Positions 6,251-12,194 of a stretch of DNA of 12,194 bases are shown here, piece after piece (positions within the stretch are counted from its first letter, which is position 1; every line of letters starts with the position of its first letter). The DNA comes from Nitrospirota bacterium (lineage in GTDB: Bacteria > Nitrospinota_A > UBA7883): assembly GCA_011052055.1 (NCBI GenBank), contig DRJW01000113.1:1-12194 (forward strand), given 5' to 3'. Position numbers and translations under genes: made by a program. The notes below the pieces were generated by a model, which did no database searches, was not told the DNA's origin, and saw only the letters and a list, made by a program, of their open reading frames with translations.

Positions 6251-7983
6251 CAAATCACCTCCTTTATTTTCTCGACAATCATATCCGGCGAGAATGGCAT
6301 TCCCCCGTAGATGTTGTAGCTTACAGGTTTAATATCCGTTTCGGATTGAATGATTCTCGCCAGCTGGGCCTGCTTGTTGATTTCAGGAATCAGAATCTTG
6401 CTATGTTTTGCGCCGAAGCTCTCAAGCGCTTTTAAAGGTAACGGCCAGACCAGCTTTGGATAGAGAGCGGATACTTTATAACCCGCCTCTCTCGCCAGCG
6501 CCACCGCTTCTCGCACCGTTCCAATGGTCGATCCCCAGGCTATCAAGCCGAGTTGGGCCCCGTCCTGGTTATCCGCCTCGGTTTCCGAAAAGAAATCTTC
6601 GAGATCGTCCAGCTTGTCGAACCGTTTATCGATCATGGCCGTGCGGTTATCCGACGTATATTTGGGCGCCGAGCTTTCGGCGTGCTCAAGCCCGGTGGAG
6701 ATGTAACAGCCTCCCGCCTGGCCCGGAATCGACATCGGGGAGACGCTTGAGCCTGTATGCTGGTATCTTTGAAACAACGAGCCGTCACCGCTGGCGCTAT
6801 ATTTCTCTCTTGCGACGGTCTTTATCTTCGACGGGTCGGGTACCTTGATGGAGTTTGTCCTGAACCCCAGGGATCCGTCTGAGAGTATCAGAACCGGAAC
6901 CTGGTACTTCTCCGCGATATTGAACGCTTCGACAGTCATGTAGATGCAGTCTTCGACACCTTCGGGTGATAAAACCACTTTCGAGCCGTCCCCGTGACAG
7001 CCGTGCGCCGCCAGGAACAGGTCGGACTGCTCATGCTTTGTCGGCAGACCGGTTGAAGGCCCGCCGCGCTGAACGTCGGCGATGACCACCGGCACTTCCA
7101 TCATTGTCGCCATACCGATCAGCTCTTGCATCAGTGAAAGACCTGGGCCGGATGTGGCCGTCATCGACTTGGCGCCGCCGTAGGAGGCTCCGATAACGTT
7201 GGCCAGGGAGGCTATCTCATCTTCGGCCTGAACAAGCGTGCCGTTAAATTTCGGCAGGTGCCTTGCAAGGAAATTCGCTATTTCTGTCGCCGGGGTTATC
7301 GGATACGCGCTGAAAAACTCAACCCCGGCCAAAAGAGCGCCCAGCCCGATAGCCTCGTTGCCGGAAATGACCATGACATCGCTCGATGGTTTGCCAGGAT
7401 CCATTTTATAGGGGTCGGTTTTTTTCAGATTATTTTTGACATGGGCGATACCGGCGTTGAGCCCCCTGTTGTTTATCTCTACAACCTCTTTACCTTTCCT
7501 GCCGAACTTCAGATCGATGATCTCGCGGATGGAGTCTATTGAAATCGAGAACAGCTCGGAAATGACTCCCAGCGCGACCATGTTTTTCGCGCGATAAGTA
7601 CCGATATCCTCTTTGGCGATCTTGCTCATAGGCGCCGGATAACATGTAACGCCGGGGATGCTCTGCTCTTCGGCTATGTCGCCGCCCGGATAGTCGTATA
7701 TGAGGACGTTGCCCTCGCGAAGTAGCGGTACGTTAACATCCAAAGCCTCTTGATTGAAAGCGCACATCACATCGAATCCGCTTCCTTCCGACAATATCTT
7801 CTCGTGGGAGAAGCGGGTTTGGTACATCGCGTAACCGCCCTTTATCTCCGCAGGAAATGTTTTAAACGTCAGCACCTCAAGCCCCGACCTTACCGCCGCC
7901 TGGGCCACCATGTCGCCGGATGAGATTATGCCTTCGCCGCCTTCGCCGCCAACACGAATTATTAAATCTTTTGCTCCGCCCAC
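6250..7983 (-). CDS. korA: 2-oxoglutarate:ferredoxin oxidoreductase, fused gamma-alpha subunit
   Basis: Partner of KorB. The N-terminal gamma domain (about 1-190) has the GGEGGEG start and the TFPAEIKGGYAMYQ block. The alpha domain (about 205-577) has SAYPITPATEIA, QAEDEIASLANVIGASYGGAK, TATSGPGLSLMQE and QRGGPSTGLPTKHEQSDL, the pattern of KorA-type enzymes. A fused gamma-alpha chain of about 580 residues is normal for this class, and no separate ferredoxin-like delta subunit is encoded nearby. Start is uncertain. The longest frame begins with TTG at 8013 (587 residues, no visible ribosome site). GTG at 7983 has AAGG 9 nt upstream and starts closer to the conserved domain, so I prefer it. It follows sucD by 7 or 37 nt depending on start, and overlaps korB by 1 nt. 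Confidence 0.93.
   Translation of the reverse strand: MGGAKDLIIRVGGEGGEGIISSGDMVAQAAVRSGLEVLTFKTFPAEIKGGYAMYQTRFSHEKILSEGSGFDVMCAFNQEALDVNVPLLREGNVLIYDYPGGDIAEEQSIPGVTCYPAPMSKIAKEDIGTYRAKNMVALGVISELFSISIDSIREIIDLKFGRKGKEVVEINNRGLNAGIAHVKNNLKKTDPYKMDPGKPSSDVMVISGNEAIGLGALLAGVEFFSAYPITPATEIANFLARHLPKFNGTLVQAEDEIASLANVIGASYGGAKSMTATSGPGLSLMQELIGMATMMEVPVVIADVQRGGPSTGLPTKHEQSDLFLAAHGCHGDGSKVVLSPEGVEDCIYMTVEAFNIAEKYQVPVLILSDGSLGFRTNSIKVPDPSKIKTVAREKYSASGDGSLFQRYQHTGSSVSPMSIPGQAGGCYISTGLEHAESSAPKYTSDNRTAMIDKRFDKLDDLEDFFSETEADNQDGAQLGLIAWGSTIGTVREAVALAREAGYKVSALYPKLVWPLPLKALESFGAKHSKILIPEINKQAQLARIIQSETDIKPVSYNIYGGMPFSPDMIVEKIKEVI
6255..6262 (-). promoter_or_regulatory. strong korB Shine-Dalgarno inside the 3' end of korA
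   Basis: GGAGGTGA on the minus strand is a consensus anti-16S match, with 7 nt between GGAGG and the ATG at 6250. It lies within the last codons of korA. It decides the korB start and suggests korB is translated at least as strongly as korA, as needed for a 1:1 complex. Confidence 0.85.
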
Positions 7984-8019
7984 TGTTTTATACCTTTCAA
8001 AACTGTTACTCAAAAAAGC

Positions 8020-8895
8020 TTACTGACTCATTACGTTTTTGACCGCCGCGCCAAGCTCGGCAGGTGACTCGCATACTTTAACGCCACATTCGGCCATGAC
8101 TTTCATTTTTTCATCGGCAGTCCCTTTACCGCCGGAGATAATGGCGCCCGCATGGCCCATCCTCCGCCCCGGGGGGGCCGTCTGGCCTGCGATAAAACTG
8201 ACGACCGGTTTTTTGATATTGGCCTTGATATACCTCGCCGCGTCCTCCTCTGCGCTTCCGCCGATCTCTCCGATCATGCAAATAGCGGTTGTCTGCGGAT
8301 CATCGTTAAAAAGTTTAAGGACATCTATAAAATTCGTCCCGTTCACAGGGTCGCCGCCTATGCCGACGCAGGTGGACTGGCCTATGCCGAGCGCCGTCAA
8401 CTGCCCCACCACTTCGTAAGTCAAAGTGCCAGAGCGCGACACCACGCCCACCGGCCCGGACTTGTGTATATGGCCCGGCATAATGCCGATCTTGGCCTGG
8501 CCCGGCGTTATAACTCCGGGACAATTGGGGCCTATGAGGCGCCCTTTATTGTGCCCCGACAAAAAGCGCTTTATCTTGACCATATCCATCACCGGAATTC
8601 CTTCGGTGACGCAGACGATAAGCCCGATCCCGGCTGAGGAAGCTTCGAATATGGCGTCTGCGGCGAAAGGGGGCGGCACAAAGATCATCGTGGCGTTGGC
8701 GCCTGTGGCGTCCACCGCTCTCTGGACGGTGTTAAAAACAGGAATACCGTTAACCTCCTGCCCTTCTTTGCCCGGAGTTACGCCGCCTACAACGTCCGTC
8801 CCATACTCCTTGCATCCGTTGGCGTGAAAAGAGCCTTCCTTGCCGGTTATCCCCTGTACAAGAAGTTTTGTGTTTTTATCTACAAGAACGCTCAT
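8020..8895 (-). CDS. sucD: succinyl-CoA synthetase, alpha subunit
   Basis: With SucC, reversibly forms succinyl-CoA from succinate, CoA and ATP or GTP; soluble TCA-cycle enzyme. 291 residues, the standard length. It has the CoA-binding Rossmann segment QGITGKEGSFHANGCKEYGT (14-33), IGPNCPGVITPGQ (121-133), the power-helix segment SRSGTLTYE (153-161), and the phosphorylated His248 in GRRMGHAGAI. ATG at 8895 overlaps the sucC stop as ATGA and has GAGG 7 nt upstream (8903-8906), indicating coupling with sucC. korA follows immediately. Confidence 0.98.
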   Translation of the reverse strand: MSVLVDKNTKLLVQGITGKEGSFHANGCKEYGTDVVGGVTPGKEGQEVNGIPVFNTVQRAVDATGANATMIFVPPPFAADAIFEASSAGIGLIVCVTEGIPVMDMVKIKRFLSGHNKGRLIGPNCPGVITPGQAKIGIMPGHIHKSGPVGVVSRSGTLTYEVVGQLTALGIGQSTCVGIGGDPVNGTNFIDVLKLFNDDPQTTAICMIGEIGGSAEEDAARYIKANIKKPVVSFIAGQTAPPGRRMGHAGAIISGGKGTADEKMKVMAECGVKVCESPAELGAAVKNVMSQ

Positions 8896-10049
8896 TTGAC
8901 CGCCTCGACCACTTTGCGCGCGCCATCGCCCATCCCGTCGGCCACTATAAAATTAAACCCACTCTCTGAAAGGATGTGTTTCCCCTCATCGACGTTGGTT
9001 CCCTCCATCCGGATGACAACAGGCGCCGTAACCTTGATCTTGCGCGCCGCTTTGACAACGCCGCTCGCCAATATGTCGCACCTTAAGATTCCGCCGAAAA
9101 TGTTTATGAAAATTCCCCGCACGCTCTTGTCGGCCAGAATAATACGGAATGCGTTTTCTATCTGCTCCTCCGAAGCGCCACCGCCGACATCCAGAAAATT
9201 GGCCGGCTCCCCTCCTGAAAGCTTTATGATATCCATGGTCGCCATCGCAAGCCCGGCCCCGTTTACCATACATCCGATATTCCCGTCGAGCTTGATATAG
9301 TTCAGGTCGTATTTGCTCGCCTCAATCTCAAGCTCCTCCTCTTCGTTGAGGTCGCGGCAGGCGACGACATCTTTTTGCCTGAATAAAGCGTTGTCGTCGA
9401 AATTCATTTTGCAGTCAAGCGCAATAACCTTGTTGTCGCCGGTCAATACGAGAGGATTGACCTCGGCCAGCGAGCAGTCTTTGCCCTCAAACGCCTTGTA
9501 CAGGCTCATGATAAAACCGGTGACCGCTCTGATCACCTCAGAAGGGAGGTTAAGGAAAAACGCCAGTTTGCGCGCCTGCGACGGCATTACGCCAAGCGCG
9601 GGATCGATCCATTCCTTCATTATTTTTTCGGGTGATCTGGCGGCCACTTCCTCTATATCCATGCCGCCTTCCTCGGAGACCATAATCGCAGGGCGCGATT
9701 TCTCCCGGTCGAGCGCCACCGCGATGTAGAGCTCTTTTGCTATGTCCACCCCCTCTTCTATGAGAACCGTATGGACTTTTTTTCCCTCCGGGCCCGTCTG
9801 GTGAGTGACAAGATTCATCCCCATAATGGACTTGAAAGCCTCTTCGGCTTCGCCAGGGGTTTTGGCCAATTTAACGCCTCCACCCTTTCCTCGTCCGCCA
9901 GCGTGAATCTGGGCTTTAACCACCACAGGGAGGCCAAGCTCGCCCACAATAGATTTAACAGAGCCAGCGTCGGTGGCTATATGTCCTTTCGGAACAGGAA
10001 CGTTATATTTGCGAAGGATTTCCTTGGCCTGAAACTCGTGAATATTCAT
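8892..10049 (-). CDS. sucC: succinyl-CoA synthetase, beta subunit
   Basis: ATP-grasp subunit binding nucleotide and succinate. 385 residues, normal. It shows the canonical N-terminus MNIHEFQAKEIL, the nucleotide-binding VVKAQIHAGGRGKGGGVKL block (about 43-61), AEVNPLVL and MNFDDNALFR in the grasp fold, then GCMVNGAGLAMATMD and LDVGGGAS in the C-terminal ligase domain. ATP versus GTP preference cannot be read confidently. First gene of the operon, transcribed from the promoter at 10099-10128. No good Shine-Dalgarno precedes the ATG, but the N-terminal sequence leaves little doubt about the start. Confidence 0.98.
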   Translation of the reverse strand: MNIHEFQAKEILRKYNVPVPKGHIATDAGSVKSIVGELGLPVVVKAQIHAGGRGKGGGVKLAKTPGEAEEAFKSIMGMNLVTHQTGPEGKKVHTVLIEEGVDIAKELYIAVALDREKSRPAIMVSEEGGMDIEEVAARSPEKIMKEWIDPALGVMPSQARKLAFFLNLPSEVIRAVTGFIMSLYKAFEGKDCSLAEVNPLVLTGDNKVIALDCKMNFDDNALFRQKDVVACRDLNEEEELEIEASKYDLNYIKLDGNIGCMVNGAGLAMATMDIIKLSGGEPANFLDVGGGASEEQIENAFRIILADKSVRGIFINIFGGILRCDILASGVVKAARKIKVTAPVVIRMEGTNVDEGKHILSESGFNFIVADGMGDGARKVVEAVK

Positions 10050-10098
10050 ACGTTATTTTGTAGCGCCTGACCGCCGTGTATAATTAATAAAGCCACAC

Positions 10099-10128
10099 CT
10101 TATACCATATCTGGGGAAACCCAGTCAA
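10099..10128 (-). promoter_or_regulatory. sigma-70-type promoter for sucCD-korAB-ndk
   Basis: On the minus strand TTGACT (10128-10123) and TATAAG (10104-10099) each match the consensus at 5 of 6 positions, with an 18-bp spacer. The predicted start near 10092 leaves a leader of about 43 nt before the sucC ATG. It is the best promoter match I see in the window. Confidence 0.6.
10111..10124. promoter_or_regulatory. palindrome in the promoter spacer, possible operator
   Basis: CTGGGGAAACCCAG forms perfect 5-bp arms (CTGGG/CCCAG) around GAAA, inside the spacer and touching the -35 of the sucC promoter. A bound regulator here would occlude RNA polymerase. No regulator family can be named. Confidence 0.35.
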
Positions 10129-10219
10129 AAGCTTTCGGAATTGTCAAAGAGTGAAAATCCGGCGCGCTTGCAGAAATGATCGAGGAATATAAATAAGAGC
10201 ATACACGGCGTGTTTTCAA

Positions 10220-12055
10220 TTACTTGACACCTGCGCTTCTTAGCTCTTCGATGCGCTGGCCGGCTCTCTCTCTTAGCGGGTTTCCTCGCCTGGAGACGGA
10301 TAAGTATCGCCTGTACACTGATATGGCGTCATCTTTGTCACCGGTTTGGTCATATATCCTTGCAAGAGCGTACAGGCTTTTTGGCCGGGGATTTACCAGG
10401 TAGGCTTTTTTTAACGATTCGACCGCTTCGTCATTTCGCCCCATAGCGTGATAGGCCAACCCCAGGTTGTGATGAGCGTCGGCGTCGGATGGGTTGATCT
10501 TAAGCGCCAGAAGGTTTTGATTTATCGCGTCTTCTATCCTGTTCTCAGAAAGAGCGATCATGCCTGACAACATCTGAAACCGCGAATCGCGAGGAAACCG
10601 GATCGCCGATTCACCTGAAACCGCGCTCGCTTTGCCAAGGTCGCCTATGTTCCAGTAAGCGCGCGCAAGGAAATACTTCCCATCCCCCGTTGGTTGAGGG
10701 TTGGAGGCCAAAAGCGATATAGCCGCAAGAGCGATCGATACAGCTATAAGTAAGACAGCCTTTGCCGTTTCTTTCTTTTTCATCCAGTCGTAAGCGGTCA
10801 CGATCAAGACGCCGGAGCCGATCAGAAGGGATGGAACAGCCGGTATCCTGAATCTCGACGATGTGTAGAAAATAAGGATCGTAACCAGGGATGTTATTAA
10901 TGGTAACAGCGCCCACGCAACTTTCCTGTTTCCCGCCAAACCCAGAGCCAGGCCGGGGATACCCAGCGCGAAAGCGAAAGCGAAAGTCGGTAGCGGAGCC
11001 CTTGCAAGAGATGAGAACCGCTCGGCGATGTAGCTGGAGAAATTGTTCGGGATTTCGTAATCTCCCACAGTTGCTTTTATCTTGTTGTACAAAAGCGTGA
11101 AGGCGGCGCCAGGGTTTTCCCGAAGATAGTCTATGGTTTGTCCCACCCAGTAGCCTGAAACTTCCTTCGCGCTTAATTTTCTTCCAAGTCTGCGCTCGCT
11201 CTCTTTGTGAAAGTCTGTCTCCGAGTCTTCCGCGTTACGCCGGGAAAACGAGGGGGTCGAATACCCGCCGGTAAGGTTACAAGGGTTGTTACTGCTGTAT
11301 AAGAGCCTGCCTGTCTGCGTGTTTAAAAATACAACTTCGCCGCTTACCATGTAATTGCGGACGGCGCCGATAGACAACACCGCTAAAAGTCCTGCCATGA
11401 GCATCGCGCCGTTAGGCAGAAGTTTTTGAAAAAATCGCGGCCTCTCGACAAACCAGTAAACCATAACCGCAAGAGGCGCCATCAAAAGCAGATTGGCGCG
11501 AAAGAATGTTAACGCGCCAGCGAAAAGGCCGAGTAAAAACCAGTCGACCTTGCGCCCCCGCTTTGCGGCGCCTATCGCAGTAAGAGTAAACAGGAGGGAC
11601 AAAGTGATTGTCCCCGTCGTCTTGAGTATAAGTAGCGTGTAGTAGAAAGAGACTTTGTAGACTGCGTAAAATAGAGCCGCCATAACGCCAGCCTGGCGGC
11701 TCCACACTTTTTCGCCTATCAGACAGATCAAGACAACGTTAAATGAGTCGATGAGTATCTGGAGAAGGCGGACGGTGGTAAGGTTGTCGCCGAAAAAATA
11801 AAAAATGGAGCCCAGAAAATATCCGTAAAGAGGATCCATGAAAAACAGGCGATCTTCGCCCATCCAGAATCCGCCCGCGATTGTCTTGCCAAGATGGATA
11901 TAATAGGTCTCGTCGAGGACGGGGGTGTAGAGCAGAGGATTCGCGCTACTCTGGACAAAATAGATAAGGCGAAGCGTAAGCGCGGTAAGAAACAGGATTA
12001 TAAGATGAAACCTGCGATTTGAAAACGAATCGTTTCGGCCAAATTTGCTTGCCAT
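10220..12055 (-). CDS. polytopic ArnT/PMT-like glycosyltransferase with C-terminal TPR domain
   Basis: 611-residue inner-membrane protein. About a dozen hydrophobic segments fill residues 17 to about 445, and the first extramembrane loop carries an acidic pair (LDETYYIHLGK, Asp48-Glu49), typical of GT-C glycosyltransferases of the GT39/GT83 kind, which use polyprenyl-phosphate sugars. FFRANLLLMAPL and SSRFRIPAVPSLLIG are typical of this superfamily's membrane core. Residues about 461-600 form four TPR-like units (for example ALKINPSDADAHHNLGLAYHAMGRNDEA). The acceptor is unknown; protein O-glycosylation or envelope polysaccharide modification are possibilities. The ATG at 12055 has only a distant AAGGA. 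A palindromic element starts 42 bp upstream, so the promoter is either squeezed between them or lies within or beyond the element. No terminator is obvious before the sucC promoter region. The family call is fairly secure, the substrate is not. Confidence 0.8.
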   Translation of the reverse strand: MASKFGRNDSFSNRRFHLIILFLTALTLRLIYFVQSSANPLLYTPVLDETYYIHLGKTIAGGFWMGEDRLFFMDPLYGYFLGSIFYFFGDNLTTVRLLQILIDSFNVVLICLIGEKVWSRQAGVMAALFYAVYKVSFYYTLLILKTTGTITLSLLFTLTAIGAAKRGRKVDWFLLGLFAGALTFFRANLLLMAPLAVMVYWFVERPRFFQKLLPNGAMLMAGLLAVLSIGAVRNYMVSGEVVFLNTQTGRLLYSSNNPCNLTGGYSTPSFSRRNAEDSETDFHKESERRLGRKLSAKEVSGYWVGQTIDYLRENPGAAFTLLYNKIKATVGDYEIPNNFSSYIAERFSSLARAPLPTFAFAFALGIPGLALGLAGNRKVAWALLPLITSLVTILIFYTSSRFRIPAVPSLLIGSGVLIVTAYDWMKKKETAKAVLLIAVSIALAAISLLASNPQPTGDGKYFLARAYWNIGDLGKASAVSGESAIRFPRDSRFQMLSGMIALSENRIEDAINQNLLALKINPSDADAHHNLGLAYHAMGRNDEAVESLKKAYLVNPRPKSLYALARIYDQTGDKDDAISVYRRYLSVSRRGNPLRERAGQRIEELRSAGVK

Positions 12056-12096
12056 CGGCGGGTTTATTTATCCTTTTCAGGTTTTTCTGGAATTAT

Positions 12097-12194
12097 GGGC
12101 ACCTCTAAAAAGCGCTTTCGTAGCGAAATCGAGCGAAAAGTCGTCAGGCGAGGCGGCGAGACAAAATAGCCGCAAGCGTAGTAATAACTACTCT
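12097..12194. mobile_element. second palindromic element, cut by the right window edge
   Basis: GGGCACCTCTAA at 12097 matches the 3935 terminus at 9 of 12 positions, and an ungapped hand alignment of the first 90 bases gives about 56 identities, strongest in TTCGTxGCGAAA and CCGCAA. A hairpin AGCGTAGT/ACTACTCT (12175-12182/12187-12194) with an AATA loop and one mismatch sits 87.5 bp from the left end, the same distance as in the complete copy. Only the left half and the central hairpin are inside the window. The expected right end is near 12272. Confidence 0.65.

Larger units (their letters stand above)
10072..10210. repeat. 10-bp inverted repeat flanking the sucC promoter
   Basis: CGCCGTGTAT at 10072-10081 recurs in inverted orientation as ATACACGGCG at 10201-10210, one copy just downstream of the predicted transcription start and one about 75 bp upstream of the -35. 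It could be a pair of regulator sites or chance. I rate it as suggestive only. Confidence 0.35.

Noticed and set aside
6408..6848. 146-codon open frame on the plus strand opposite korA
   Set aside because: Antisense to conserved korA sequence, with a composition rich in Arg, Pro and Ser, typical of a wrong frame.
8152..8637. Long open frames on the plus strand opposite sucD
   Set aside because: Antisense shadows of a highly conserved gene; no ribosome site or domain.
10142..10147. Perfect TTGACA on the minus strand upstream of sucC
   Set aside because: No acceptable -10 lies 16-19 bp downstream. The neighbouring TTGACT/TATAAG pair is a better promoter.
1..12194. tRNA, rRNA or CRISPR
   Set aside because: No cloverleaf, ribosomal sequence or regularly spaced repeats were seen. 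The only regular repeats are the coding 102-bp TPR period and a short tandem decanucleotide.

Overview
The window is a bacterial chromosomal segment of roughly half G+C, with seven complete protein genes and one cut by the left edge, but no RNA genes and no CRISPR. The lineage cannot be fixed from sequence alone. A ferredoxin-dependent 2-oxoglutarate oxidoreductase coupled to succinyl-CoA synthetase suggests an anaerobe or microaerophile with a reductive, bifurcated or ferredoxin-linked TCA cycle. Deltaproteobacterial, Nitrospinota or Nitrospirota-like bacteria are plausible hosts (inference).

Layout. 1-1098 (+): the 3' part of a gene for TPR repeats fused to a class III adenylate/guanylate cyclase. 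1196-3070 (-): uvrC, convergent with it. 3264-3824 (+): a small membrane-anchored TPR protein, divergent from uvrC. 3825-4175: a 351-bp gap that holds a GC-rich hairpin and a 177-bp palindromic MITE-like element. 4176-4844 (+): a HisA-like TIM-barrel paralogue. 4845-4954: a G-rich, repeat-bearing gap between converging 3' ends. 4955-10049 (-): a tight operon read sucC-sucD-korA-korB-ndk. 10050-10219: its promoter region. 10220-12055 (-): a polytopic glycosyltransferase-like protein with a C-terminal TPR domain. 12097 to the right edge: the first half of a second palindromic element.

The core of the window is the sucCD-korAB-ndk operon. KorAB interconverts 2-oxoglutarate + CoA + oxidised ferredoxin with succinyl-CoA + CO2 + reduced ferredoxin. 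SucCD interconverts succinyl-CoA with succinate and a nucleoside triphosphate, and Ndk equilibrates nucleoside triphosphates. The genes overlap or nearly abut: sucC/sucD share ATGA, korA/korB share TGATG, and the korB stop codon lies inside the ndk Shine-Dalgarno. A good sigma-70-type promoter with a palindrome in its spacer precedes sucC.

The least ordinary signal is a family of palindromic elements. The complete copy (3935-4111) and the edge-truncated copy (from 12097) begin with related termini containing CCTCTAA. Both have a tetraloop hairpin centred 87.5 bp from the left end, with different but still complementary stems. A third, solitary end supplies the stop codon of the small TPR gene. 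Another oddity is UvrC, which has serine at the first of its four usual iron-sulfur cysteine positions.
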